DNA of 52,500 nt from Bigelowiella natans CCMP2755 (GCA_000320545.1 ADNK01003454.1:1-52500), one strand, 5' to 3'. Counted from the stretch's first letter, positions 24,486 through 36,762 are shown. Made by a program: numbers and translations. The notes: a model not told the origin generated them from the letters alone.

Positions 24486-26413
24486 TTTATATACTTGTGG
24501 GTATATCAAATTGAGTATCATCATGATATCGACTACAGAATTCGTAATACATATTATGAGTATAATGATGTTGGTAATTATAGCTGTAAAAAATTAACAC
24601 TCTGGATGGATTTGATGCTAATAATAGCTGCAAATGATCAACCCTCTGGAATTATATTATGAGTATAATGATATGCTGATGCTGATAATAATAGCTGCAA
24701 ACCATTAACCCACTGGATTTGATTGCAATTGTTGGAAGCTTCGTTGCTGGGTAGGTGCTCTATGGTCAAATCAACCTTTATGCAGCATGAATGAGAAGGA
24801 GGAGAGCTGACACACACACAACACACAATACACACACGTACTGTATTCTTTAAGTGTCATTATTGTTTTTAGAAATATAATTCTACGCACCCGAAGAAGG
24901 GTCAAACCTTTAACGAGAAATTCATCGCTTTATCTCAATTCATCTGCTGTTTTTTTTTAATAGTAAACAAGATGTTTTTTATTAGTAAACAAGTTCTTAT
25001 TTTGCTACTTATTCTTATTGTTATATATCTCTATTCTTCTTTTTTCTTTATTGCCATCTTTTCCTATTATAATCAGAGCAATAGTAGTGAATGTAATTGT
25101 ATCCAAAATACACTTTTACATATACTGGCTCAACAAAAAGGATGACCAACCACCCAAAATTAATGAAGATACTGCAAGGTAGTAATAGAAGTATTACTGC
25201 TACTACTTTGTAGTGGTAGTAGTTGTTGTTGTTGTTGTTGCAGTAGTACCGTAAGACGAAGAGGCAGCTGCACTGTGTAATCATATGATAGACCCTGCTC
25301 TCCTTTAATTTTTGTGTATTGCTCTCTCGCATCATCACAGACTATAATTATCATAAAAAAACACAAAGACAGAGTCTCTCGCATCATGACAGACTATAAT
25401 TATCATAATAAGGATGTTTATAAGGATGGGGGGGATAAAATGATAATTCTCATGGCCATCGTATATGTAGAGAGTATAGGGTGAGCATGTGTTTTATCCC
25501 CATAGCTTATGTAAAGAGCAGTATGGGGTATGTATACTCGCCTCTAAGGTGGATTATACTTACTTTCGTTATTCGGAACAACTTCATCATCAGCTTCCTT
25601 AAATCGTGCAAAAGAAAAGACCTGAGCGAAGGTCGTAGCAAGCTGTTGATCCTCTTTACTAACCTGCTGTTAATCGAGCCTGTAATTGTAGCTTCTTTAA
25701 TTTCATGGTTTGTAAATGAGACTGCTTGATTTAGGGGGTGGGGGGGAAGGAGTTGTTTCAACAATAATTTCCTTTGTCCCCATCATTTACATTGTTCTGC
25801 CATTATGCATACAGTAATACATATCATCCTAACATTGGTGATCATCATAATCTCTCAGTCGAAAATGAACTTCTTTATGCACTAACGGTATGCTTCAAAT
25901 CCATCTTACTGATATCATCATCAGCAGTAGCGTGGCAGTATATTATAATAAAAGATAAAATAAATCCTATGAAAATGATGTGACTAAATTTTAGTCTACT
26001 GTGACTTATTATACAAAATACAGTAAAGTATAGAATTGAAATAAGACTTATTATACATAAATAATACTTCAGTATAGAAGCGGACTAATACTCTAAGAAT
26101 ATAAGCATAATCTATTGAGTTTTCAGTCGTACACACAATATCATCGATTTGCTATTTTGAGGAAAAGAATCAGGGATGTTTTGCAGACATCTCTCTCGTA
26201 TTGTTTGCTTTTTTATATTTATTTTGTTTAATGTTGTTTAATGTAGTTTGGTGGGCTCATTAAATTTGGAGTCCAAACGAAGCATATCGTCAAATATTTT
26301 ACCCAAAAACACAAAGACAGAGATTCTTCAATGTTTGAAGAAATATTTGGTAAACTATATGTCGCTTTTATTTGGAATGTTTTCCTCATTTTGCTTGTTG
26401 TGTATGCGTAATA

Positions 26414-26466
<53 letters not shown>

Positions 26467-26610
26467 TTTTTGTACATATATGCACGGATTTTTTGTTTTG
26501 TTAAAATGCAGGAAGTGTTAAGGAATACACAGCAAAGCAACGCGTTGCAATGTTCCTTAAGTAAGGATGACTTCATGATGCAGTATATGACTGAGAGAGA
26601 GAAGGAGAGA

Positions 26611-26659
<49 letters not shown>

Positions 26660-27415
26660 AGCAAGCTATTAGAACTATTTTTGGCGTCACTCATGAGAGT
26701 TGTCAATTTGTAGACACAAGGACAGGGCATTCATGGAAGTGAAAACAGCGGCATCAACGACATCGTCGTCTATTCCAAAGGCAGATATCTTACTAAAGCC
26801 TGGTCATAGCACCAACCGATTAGTAACACAAGGGGGGGCGATTAGGATTCGAAGACATTTCATAAATGGTAATGGTAAAGGAGGAAAATCATCAGGCAGC
26901 GCAGATAATGGCGAGGATCGATTTTCAAGTGATAATAACAACAGAGATTCTTCTACTGTATCTGCTACTATAACTACTGAAATTGAAGATGATACAAGGT
27001 CATCTAACATAAATATTTCAGTTTCTTATTTATTTGTATTTGAATGAAGGTAGCGACGACATTAAATGTGTTGCAAGTATATAAGTGCGTATAGATTCCT
27101 TTTGTCTATAAGCATCATATCTTCTTGATCATTCAATCTATATACTGCAGGATGAATGAGCAAAATCTCAACATCATTTCGTCATTGATTGCGTACGAGT
27201 TGTTTGCTTTCATTGGACAAATGAGAAATGCAATTCAAAATCATCTTCCAGATGCAGCAAGACGAAGAGGGCTTGAACAAGTACGTAATATGATGTGTAA
27301 CACAATAACTTGCATAAGGATTTTATGATGTTGCATATCAAAAATGCAGCTAAACGAAAAAACAATCGATGTTACAGTTATAGTGTTGATATTGAGGGCG
27401 TGGCGTGTCTTTTGA
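22365..27415 (+). CDS. Multi-pass membrane protein, unknown family
   Basis: Sixteen exons join in phase: 22365-22415, 22529-22612, 22695-22767, 22849-22894, 23113-23359, 23666-23725, 24074-24196, 24695-24750, 25077-25178, 25594-25707, 25815-25887, 26247-26349, 26512-26560, 26714-26998, 27151-27280 and 27350-27415 (553 residues, TGA). A first membrane segment at residues about 12-31 (LRMLCLMLAMGLNLTWQIVF) precedes a soluble domain of about 200 residues with several cysteines, probably lumenal or extracellular. Two further hydrophobic segments follow at about 235-265 (LDLIAIVGSFVAGAIVV) and 297-318 (KLLILFTNLLLIEPVIVAS). A cytoplasmic-looking basic and Ser/Asn-rich part comes next, then moderately hydrophobic stretches near the C-terminus (ISSLIAYELFAFIGQM, TVIVLILRAW). 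I do not recognise the family. Phase continuity over 15 junctions supports one gene. The start ATG is chosen because it gives a short N-terminal tail before the first membrane segment. Confidence 0.72.
23997..24062. repeat. (CTC)n(ACT)n trinucleotide array
   Basis: CTC units pass into ACT units directly upstream of the acceptor of exon 24074 of the membrane protein gene, where they also serve as pyrimidine-rich tract. Confidence 0.9.
24397..24483. repeat. (TA)n and (TG)n tracts
   Basis: (TA)n at about 24397-24425 and (TG)n at 24446-24482, both in the intron upstream of the triplicated acceptor region of exon 24695. Confidence 0.95.
26416..26656. repeat. (TA)n and (GA)n tracts flanking a 49-nt exon
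   Basis: (TA)n at 26416-26463 and (GA)n at 26594-26656 sit in the introns on either side of the small exon 26512-26560. Confidence 0.95.
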
Positions 27416-28199
27416 TTAATAACTTAGGAACTAGTTAACTCAGTTTCACCCTTAAAATAATTTCAAGATTAAATCATGCTGCGCTGCAATTTACGTTATC
27501 ATCTGATTCGAATGACTTGTGCATATACATATGTAGCACCACGCAACATGATATCTAATTGTCAGTCTATTTGCATCATCAAGCACACATCATTCAATTG
27601 TGACCACTTTGTAACTACAAACAACTGCATGACTGACGTTAAAATAGATAACAGTTGTCTGTCTATGTCCATGGCATGACATTATTAAAATCAATGTTGC
27701 ATTGAAATCACTGTGAAATCTAGAAATCTAGAAGTGCAGTGGATCTGCGCACATGCAAGACAGCTAGACAGCAAGGCAGGTCATTTAATCGGCTGCTATG
27801 ATCTTGGGCTGCTGTCCGCACTAGTGTAGTCTACATGCTAGCATGGCCTGCATCTAGGCATGCTCATGCTGTGCTAATGATAGTCATCATGCATGCTAGC
27901 ATGCATCTGCCCTGAGTGGCATCGTGTGGTGGATAGGTTGCATCGAGGTAATGGGAGTTTTCAAGTTTGTCGCTTGAACATTGTTCATCATTTGATCCAC
28001 GCATATGCACTGCTCTAGCAGTCCTTTTGCTAGCTTGTTCGAGGCATTTCACACGTTGTCCTAGAAATGCATGTAGCACGAAAGGCGCACATACATTCCT
28101 AGGTTCTCGTTGCTCAAAGTCTGTTAGTTTGGCTATTGCGCTGGGAAGCTAGGAAGGTCGTCTAGCTAGAGAGAGAGGTGTGCACAACCAAAGACACAT

Positions 28200-28241
<42 letters not shown>

Positions 28242-28264
28242 CTCTTTCTATTGTGTATGTTTGT

Positions 28265-28307
<43 letters not shown>

Positions 28308-28642
28308 CGTGTGTGTTGATAGTCTTGTAGTCGCTTCACGTTGACGGCCTGCAAGTGCTGCGAAATATATGGTATGATTATTAGTATTTACAGTACTAAC
28401 TGTCATATCCAACACCAAGCACTTGATGTCTATCTATTTGTCATCACACTATCACAACTTAGCATGAATCTGTCATTACACTATCACAATTTAGGATGAA
28501 TTAAAGCAGCGCTTGATGTCTGTCATCACACTACTACAATTATTATCTATGACCTTAGCATGGTGAGGACCTCCCTTCCATCAACATGATTTTCATTGCA
28601 CAGAAATGCATTTATTTGCATTATATCCCTTTGGTTCTTCAG
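27416..28642. other. Intergenic gap, partly TGCA/CATG-rich
   Basis: About 27720-28170 has the GC-richer composition with CATGCTAGCATG-type palindromes seen in other gaps of this window. A compound (TC)n...(GT)n microsatellite follows at 28202-28307. Degenerate tandem copies of a roughly 40-nt unit containing TGTCATCACACTA lie at 28400-28545. No gene is supported. Confidence 0.5.
28202..28307. repeat. Compound (TC)n...(GT)n microsatellite
   Basis: (TC)n at 28202-28239 and (GT)n at about 28262-28307, with an intervening AT-containing spacer, in intergenic DNA. Confidence 0.95.
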
Positions 28643-28742
28643 GTTTGCTAATCTCCACCTAGATGATGATGATAATGATGATGATGATGATGATGGTGCT
28701 GCTGATGATGATGATGTACACAGAGATGATATATGCTAGTGA

Positions 28743-28777
<35 letters not shown>

Positions 28778-28960
28778 GCAGCAACAGCCGCAGCGATTAT
28801 GTTTAATGTAGCATAGTTGTAATGTAGTCATTGATATCTACTTAGTTTGATAATTATCTTTTGATTCTGCCTTTTCATTATTAGCACTCCTGCTACGATG
28901 AGTGCGTTTTACAGGCAATCAACTTCCTCGTCATCATCATCATCATCGTCGGCAGCAGCA

Positions 28961-28992
<32 letters not shown>

Positions 28993-29366
28993 TTACCTGT
29001 ACTGTTGTACGGAGGGACAACGTTGCGTGATAGTAGGAGGGAGAAAGTCATCAGCAGATGAACAGCATGAGCCAACAGCACCAGCAGTACTTACAGCATA
29101 ATGCTGCTGCTGATGCTGATGATAAACACCAGGAAATATCCAGAGACCAAAGATCTGTAGTAGTAGTAGTAGCAGCAGTAGTAGTAGTAGTGGTACATTT
29201 AAACAGCATTTTATTTCAAAGATTGATGATGCATGCACATGTGGGAAGTGATGTTTGTGTTGTGTATTGTGCTCTTATTGTCTTCGTGTGTGTGCGTTTC
29301 TTCTTTTAAAAGCAGCAGCAGCAGCAGCAGCAGCAGCATCACAGTGCATTTGGTCAGTTTAAGAGA
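28643..29366 (+). CDS. Low-complexity exons of an unresolved gene
   Basis: Three candidate exons keep phase: 28643-28715 (FANLHL followed by Asp-rich sequence), 29055-29156 (QMNSMSQQHQQYLQHN...DKHQEISRDQRS) and 29313-29366 (eight Gln then HHSAFGQFKR). Each is flanked by AG and GT signals. Amino-acid content is almost entirely Gln, Asp, His and Ser, so chance openness inside trinucleotide repeats cannot be excluded. Neither a start nor an end was found. Possible further exons up to 30258 include THLDDVGEEDILLYH and a frame ending HLDVGDIL. Confidence 0.3.
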
Positions 29367-29916
29367 GTAGGAATTAAGATGATGACATCTATCGTCTGTT
29401 TCTTGTTGGATCCTTGTGTTTCCGCTTTAGAGATGGTGATATTTGGATTGTAGCAAGTAGTAGCCATTATTCCAAAGCAATCCAGATGATGATGATGATG
29501 ATGTTGTCTACATTGATATTATCATAAAACCAAAGAGTAGTATCATATTAACCACCAGCAGTTCCATTCAAAGCAGCAGCACTTGTTGTGTGCATGTTTG
29601 ATCATCATCGTTTGCATGATAACATTTAACAGCTTTCCACCAGAAACAACAACTCAACAACATCTACACACGTACTACAATGACGTCGGTTAGAAGTATT
29701 ATCGTCTTTATGCAAGGTGATGGTGATGATGATGATGATGACGATGATGATTATGGTGTACCAAGAATAGACAAATATAGTCAGAGGTGATATGATGATG
29801 TTTTCATCTCTCTATATAGTAGCATCTACAACTATGTTGCCTTCTTCAGGATTTGTTAAGGATCTATACTTAATCTACACATAATAAACTGAGACTACAT
29901 CATCTAGAAGCTGCTC

Positions 29917-29955
<39 letters not shown>

Positions 29956-29968
29956 GGGGGGGGGGGGG
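29917..29968. repeat. (GA)n plus G24 homopolymer
   Basis: A GA array runs into an uninterrupted run of 24 G (29945-29968), the longest homopolymer in the window and a possible quadruplex and assembly-error site. Confidence 0.95.
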
Positions 29969-30508
29969 AGCGATTGAGTCTGACCATCATCATCATCTCA
30001 AATAATGTTCTACCTCTACTACTACTTCTACCACATCTACTACTACTAGTAGTAAGTGGTAGTAGTACGCGGTGCTGTCATTTCCCTCCTCCTCCCCACT
30101 CTAATGTATGTGCTACTCCTCGGTGTCTTTCTAATCTTCCTACTACTACTATTACTACTACTACTCACTTGGATGATGTTGGTGAAGAAGACATTCTACT
30201 ATACCATACCACTAATACTACAACAACAACTCACTTGGATGTTGGTGACATTCTCTGAAGAAAGTCTTGAATCTTGCTTCTTGCTGCCACTTGATCTAAC
30301 ACTTCTCCACGGCCATGGACGTATTCAGCAAACCATATCGAGTATGCCCTTGGGTATACATAATATATTTATATATACATATATATATATATATTTATGT
30401 ATATATATATACTTACTAGGACTGCATCATCGTGAGTGTGGGATGCATACAAAGGTTATCATATAAAAGGACGAATATATATTATTCCAAGATGTGATCA
30501 GGCTCTTT

Positions 30509-31092
30509 ATGCTTTATCTGAAGCTAGACAACAACAATGATGGCACTGCCGCTCACATTGGATCGAATCCTGGGAAGAAAGAAGGAGAAGAAGTAGGAGG
30601 AAATACCACCCTCCTCCCCCCAGTGGCTGAAGAATATGAATAATGCTTTTCAACAGGAAGTAGTATCTGATTGGGGGACGACGAGGAGGAGGAGGAGGAG
30701 GAGGAGGAGGAGAACACAATACCACCCCGCCAAAAGGTATTGATAAAGTATTTTCTTCTCAACTCCGGCCGAACACTCAAATAGAAGTTTGCCAACGCTA
30801 GCAAAGACATGGCCGATTTGTTCTCCAAATGTAAGCTTGCCCATTTTCCTATTGAATGATGATGATCATATGCCACTTTCCATCATCTTCAAAGATCTAA
30901 CTATTGCAGTTTGGGAAGGGGATCATAACCACAATAAATGTGCGGTGTATTATAGTATTACGATGACGATGGATTCTTGCAAACTCGTCCAGATCTAGCT
31001 GCCCGCTGCTCGCCGCGGCACTTGAAACCGCTAATCTCTTGTCACTTCGTAATGAACACGCACACACACACACACACACACATATACACAGA

Positions 31093-31171
<79 letters not shown>

Positions 31172-33081
31172 TAATTCCACACCCTTTCTCACATTAACAT
31201 ACACATGCACACCACGCTACTTTTACCGCTCTTGAATTGGTATAAATGCTGTCGTCAGTGTATTGGAACAGCTTGCAGTAGGATAAATAACTTTATCTGC
31301 TTCAATAAAGCCGATGTACAGAAATGCGATGATCATCATCAGCCATATCGCCCCCCGCAGTGCTACGACTACTCCTCCATTAGGTAGAATTGAATCCAAG
31401 ACCCAGGTGCACACAGAAATGCTATTCCTCTGTCTTCCTCTTCTTACTTTTATTCTCAACATTTAATTTTCAGCTACACTTTGTGTTAGTGAAGGAGATA
31501 TTTCTCCAAGTTCCCTCCACATCCTCTTCCCTCCCCCTCCTCCTGCTCAGGACTAATCAAATCAGTAGTGGGTTTTGAGACTGATCAATAAAGGCTCCCT
31601 TTATATTCAAACGACAATATTTTCGCATTGTCGCACCATATAGACATCTTCTTTTCATGCTTCTAGTGCTCACGTACATCCTTTGTTGTCGCAGTATGTA
31701 AATTCGATGTGTTTTGTATAGTGCGACATCGGATTATCATCTTCAAAGTCTAGAAAGTAGCAATATATTCATCATTGCTGATTTGCTCTCGGAACGGAAC
31801 GTCACGACGGAATCACCGGCACAGAGAAAGATCGAGGAAGAACAAGAGGAGGAGGAGGAGGAGGAGGAGAAGGAGGAGAAGGAGGATAAACAGCACATGA
31901 TGATGGGGGGTAATTTGGAGAATGATGTGATAAAAAGCACAAAAAGAAATTTGGAGAGATTGAAATTGGTATTCCTCTCTCCCCCCTCTCCTCCCCCTCT
32001 ATGGGTGTGTGCGTCTGTGCGTTTGTATGTGCGTCTGTGTGTGTGCGTTTGTGACTGTGTGGCTGTGTTCCAGTTGCTTAATCATAGTCAAATCTTATTT
32101 TAATTCGTAGAAAGTAGTAACATCTTTATGGAAGGCCCTTCTCATAGATTTCACGGCGACGGCAAGGTAAGAACAGCGTTAAGAAGTTATAATAACATTT
32201 GAGCTAACCTACTGATAACTGCAATGAAATAGTATTCAGGTGATGGGGGAGAAGACCTTGAGAAACTATGGAAGGCCTTTGCGTGGAAGGAAATACGCGG
32301 CTGTCCGGGACGTTTTATTTCACGAAACAGACGAATACGGTCTCTCGCCCCACGTGCTATTCTTGCGGAGGCCAGTTGTGGCCATGACGTGGCGGAAAAT
32401 AAAACCTGCGTAGCACGTAATAAAGATATTAACGGCAGAAATCTTAGTAGTGTAGGCCCAGTCGTACCTTTTTGAGTATGCGCTTGAGTTACTGTTATTA
32501 AATTTAGCCTCCGACTTTGTTTTCTCATTCAGAGTCATCATCATCGACATTGGCGCCTTCTCCTCCTCCTTTGACGTTCTTCTTCAACAGCATGCGCAAG
32601 CAAGGGAGGGATCCTATGGATATAGTTCTGTTTGAAACGGGTGGCGGACTAATTACGTACCGAAAACATATAGCTGGGGCTCCTGAAATAGCGACTGTCG
32701 AGCCCGAGGTTGTACCTTTGTATTAATACTTTTCCCATAGTCACTCACCTATGCAATCAATTTATTGTTTTCTTTTTAAAAATAAGAGAATTTTGCAATT
32801 TAAAAAAATGTTTTGAGGCCTGAGAGAGTAAAAAATTGCCGGATAAGCAGCAGGGCAAGGAACTACTATTCGTGCACACTCTAAACACTGAGTCAGGCAT
32901 GATTCGGAAGCTTCTCGATTTGGGAATGGAAAAAGAAACTTTGATGGTGGCATTCTCCAGGAGTACTCTTATGAGGCAAAGAGTCTTTCCGCTAACAATT
33001 ATTTTGGCTTTCTTGGAATCTTCGGAAAGATCACGAACGGCTGCACGAGTCGTTACTTCGATGTATTCTGCATTTATGTGA
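30509..33081 (+). CDS. Unknown protein with conserved-looking C-terminal half
   Basis: Exons: 30509-30592, 30624-30736, 30785-30830, 30910-30944, 31279-31383, 31722-31909, 32111-32166, 32233-32416, 32533-32708 and 32851-33081, phase-consistent, about 405 residues. The N-terminal half is weakly supported and includes an Arg run and a Glu run coded by repeats; its first intron would be only 31 nt. The C-terminal half looks like a folded domain: GDGGEDLEKLWKAFAWKEI, RGCPGRFISRN, DPMDIVLFETGGGLITYRKH, then LLFVHTLNTESGMIRKLLDL. I do not recognise the family with certainty. If the last intron (donor GTTGTA at 32709) is not removed, the protein ends six codons later with TAA at 32726. In that case 32851-33081 would be a separate, orphan exon. 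Confidence 0.62.
31053..31169. repeat. (CA)n followed by long (TA)n
   Basis: (CA)n at 31058-31084, then about 37 TA units at 31096-31169, in the intron upstream of exon 31279. Longest dinucleotide array in the window. Confidence 0.95.
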
Positions 33082-34789
33082 ATTGAAAAGAATTTTTATG
33101 TCTGCCTTCAAATAATTCAATACAAGACTATGGTAGATCAACATCTGCCATTGTTCTTGTAAAATCTGCGAGCTGTGCGTAAAAAGCAGTGCGAATGCGT
33201 GCATTTGTTGTGTTTAGCTCAATTTTGTTGCGCCGGTACATGCACATGTCCACAAACCTAGAGACGCAATAGCATGCTATTATAGACATGTAATACGATA
33301 TATATAATATATATCATATTACTGATTATTGCTAGCATGTACATGACAATTTTATAGGGACTTGTGAGTTCACATACGTGTCTAGGTGTACACGGGTATG
33401 AACACATGTTCATTGTCGTTCTTCATGTGCACTAAAAAAGCACGTGTACTGATACATATGTGTTCATGTGCACGCTGTATTGTGCTGCACGTGAGGTCAT
33501 AGGTACATGTGAAATGGTTGATGCACATGTCACAGACAACATACACGCATGCGGGGACTCATGATCGAGTCCACACATTTTACAATTTTGCTGGGCTAGG
33601 CATGTTGCATAATGTTGTTTAGTTTGTAATGCTCTTGCATGCATGAACATCACTGCGCGCGCAAGCTGCTCGAGGCATGTCTCGATTGCATGTGGATGAT
33701 GAGAGTGAGGCATGTGTCTCTCATGCGCATGTTCGCGTAAACACACGTCTAGACGTGCACTGTGCAATGGTCCAATGTGCACATGGTGTTTCATTTCTGC
33801 ACACTAGCACACACACACCAAACAATTGCTACACTCGCTTGGATCGAGACAGTGCATCGTCGCAGTTCGCTTCGCCAGTTCGTAGCATGCACGCATCTCT
33901 GCTCATGCGACGCACTGTTTCGATCCAATGCGAATGCAATTGCAGACACAGTGACAGCATGCATGTCATGTGCATGACATCACATGTCCATTGTCGCAGT
34001 CGAACCCAGCAGAAACGCATGGAAGTGCACCGCACTGTTCCAGTGTTCATTACATCCATGCTCATTTTTGCAATGCGTTCACATAATAGACACAGTAATA
34101 TCATATATAGTATATATATGGTATTACATGTCTACAATTGTCTATAATTCACACAGCGCAAGCTACCAAGGTTTGGGTACCTGCGTGCCTGCTAGCCACA
34201 ACACATGTGTCTAGATCTAGAGATGTCTACCAGATGTAACAAGCTAGCTAGCACATTCTAGCATTCATTACCGTGCATGGAAAAAACAGCATGCAAGTCG
34301 TAGCATCACAAAAGCACTTGGACGGCGCATGCAGCTTGCGCGCACTGCAGACTGTGATAACACGCAGAATCGAAATAGGCATGCCAACATGCTGCAATTT
34401 GTGCACACCGCATGCGCATGTTCATGATTGTTCATTTATTTATCCAGCTGTCCTAACTAGATGTGCTTGTGAGGTCACATCTGCATCACCGCTTTGCACA
34501 TGACTAGGTGTGTGCAGTTTCCATTGAAACCTAGTATAACGCATCACTAATTACGCCACCGCATTGGCTACACATGTAAAGCTATTATTAAACACGGCTT
34601 TGTGATTAATATGCGATTACCGACATTTGTAAGTCATTCTTTATTTATTATTCATTACTGTAGCAGCAATGAATAAAAAAACAGTTTTACATCAATCCAT
34701 GCTCATGTTTAGACTGTATGCGTGCAGGTGATGCCCAGTAATGCTTAATAATGATCGATGCAGCTGTCGCCTGGAGTCATAATAACCTA
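33082..34789. other. Intergenic gap of TGCA/CATG-rich DNA
   Basis: Convergent gap between a + gene and the minus-strand sulfotransferase. Nearly all of 33160-34640 consists of GCATGC, ACATGT, GTGCAC and similar alternating or palindromic words. Several open frames exist on both strands, with Cys/His/Met-heavy content, and none looks like a real protein. An imperfect inverted repeat lies at 33841-33859/33908-33926. Confidence 0.5.
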
Positions 34790-35915
34790 TTATTTGCACT
34801 CTGTTTCAGTGCTCCACCTCTCAATGTTCGTTGCATTCCACTTCTTCATTAGGTAGGAATGCACGGTCCACCAATTCTTTACCATTTCAGGGAATTGTTG
34901 CTGGTGCATCTTCTGATACTCGCTATTTTCTAAGTCGATCGAATGCTTTAGACCCAAGAACTTTTGGATTCGCTTCAAAATTTCTTCTTTATCACTGCAT
35001 AGTGCAGAATAGTGAACATCTAAAACTAGCTCTTCACTAACAAAGTTGAGTAACTTATTGCGAGTATCCGCCTCCTTTCCAAACCACTTCATGCAGTGGT
35101 CCCAGTACTTCGGGTCGATCCACCATTTCTTCTTCTCAGTCCAACCATCTTTTTCTCCCTTTCTATCGTGCACATTCATATTTATCAAGTGCCTTTGGTA
35201 CATATCATAGAGCGAGTAGCACTGACGAAGATAGTTGTCCCTCCGTAGATTGATGACTTTTATGCTATGATTATTAAGGTATGCAGCCACTTGAGAGATA
35301 CGATTTTCAGGAAGTTGATTCACCATCCACTTTAGAGCCACATATTGCTTCGCTGGCATGGGATCCGAACTGAGTAACTTGTCCAGAATCGATGGGAATT
35401 CATCAGAATGCATACTGGTGAGTTGCAGCTGATCATTAGCTTCCCCCTCGTGGAATCGAATAAAGCAGGTCGACAGCTCGTGAGAGCTTCTGAAACACTC
35501 CCCATCATGGAATCTTACATCCGGATGTCCTTCAAATAAATCACTGAGCCAGGTGGATCCACTGCGCTGCACAGAAAGGATAATAAAATTCTTCCAATCT
35601 TGTTCTTTATTTGCATCTGTTTTTTTCACGGTAAACGTCCCCTTGCTCTCAATTAAACTAATATTTGAATCGCGGGAGATGTCTATATTGTCCACCCGAT
35701 CTTTCAGGCCAATCTCTTCTAAAATCGATGAAAATACCTACAATGAAACCAACAATCAAAACGTTGGCGGTCAATTGCTATCCTCATACCTCGGAAGAAG
35801 GGAATTGTGTATTTAGGCCATCTCGGATTGGTACAGCTACAGATTCTGTGTTTTTTGGCGTCTTCTGCAGGGCCTCAGTAAGCATAGCTAGGGGAACCAG
35901 GTATGTCACAAGCAT
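34790..35915 (-). CDS. PAPS-dependent sulfotransferase, membrane-anchored
   Basis: Two exons, 35915-35790 and 35737-34790, are separated by a 52-nt GTATGA..GTAG intron in phase 0, giving 357 residues. The enzyme would transfer sulfate from PAPS to an acceptor, probably a glycan, in the Golgi lumen. The 5'-phosphosulfate loop is residues 99-106 (QRSGSTWL) after the strand FIILSV. The 3'-phosphate site is residues 207-218 (RRDNYLRQCYSL). The N-terminus MLVTYLVPLAMLTEAL is hydrophobic and could be a signal anchor or signal peptide. The first in-frame ATG was taken as the start. The frame stays open 20 codons further upstream without an ATG, so an upstream exon is possible. The acceptor substrate cannot be predicted. 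Confidence 0.88.
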
Positions 35916-36042
35916 GACAAATTCGGGGGAGGGGCTGGATTGAGTCAACTCCAGTTTCGGATATGACAAGCCCAATCAATTAAAAATATGGAGATTGAGG
36001 CCAGTTTTATTGACGTACATAAAATATCCACTTCATTTTCCA

Positions 36043-36144
36043 TTATTTGTGTAATTCATCGGGGATTTGCCGTCCTTGATATTGAAGTGCAGTATCAATA
36101 CCGAGGCACACTCTCTCCCAGAAGTTTTGAGGTGTTCGCCACAT
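36043..36144 (-). CDS. Small open frame, possible upstream exon
   Basis: A 33-codon frame from ATG at 36144 to TAA encodes a protein-like peptide (MWRTPQNFWERVCLGID...YQGRQIPDELHK). It lies just upstream of the sulfotransferase on the same strand. With a GTGTGC donor inside it, it could splice in phase 0 to the open stretch before 35915, but this is only one option. It could equally be a decayed exon of another gene. No family is recognised. Confidence 0.3.
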   Translation of the reverse strand: MWRTPQNFWERVCLGIDTALQYQGRQIPDELHK

Positions 36145-36208
36145 TACGAGTAGTATTTTCAGCCGAATAAATATAATATTCATCCGAAATTTTATAGGCG
36201 TATTTAGT

Positions 36209-36220
36209 ATGATGTTCAAT

Positions 36221-36255
<35 letters not shown>

Positions 36256-36670
36256 TTCCCAGCCCCATGATGATACCCCTCAGTAATCATACTACCTTAT
36301 ACCCCTCCTTTATCTTGCTTGAACTAGATCTGTTCTATGTTTTCTATCAGCCATTACTACGCTCATTGCAGCCGCAGCAATGGTGCGTGGGGAGGTGGGA
36401 CAATTTCCAGATAGTGTTGCGGTCATCGACAGCGGTTCTTACCAGGTTCTGCGCTGAGCCTGATCATGATAATCGTGGCGAGAATAACCCTAATCATGAT
36501 GTATAACGATACTAAAAATCATATGATTGCTCTTTTAAAAGCACATCGTCATGGATTCTGAGCATATGTGGATGCTGAAGTTCTACAGCGACGTAATTAG
36601 CTGCTGCTGCTGCTGCTACAATTTAGAATAATACTCTGTGTGCTTAGGGATAATAATTAGGAAGAGTGGA

Positions 36671-36717
<47 letters not shown>

Positions 36718-36718
36718 A

Positions 36719-36762
<44 letters not shown>

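Noticed and set aside
28898-29101. Frame with poly-Ser and poly-Tyr
   Set aside because: Built from ATC/TAC repeats. The alternative frames are equally open and its ends lack consistent splice phase.
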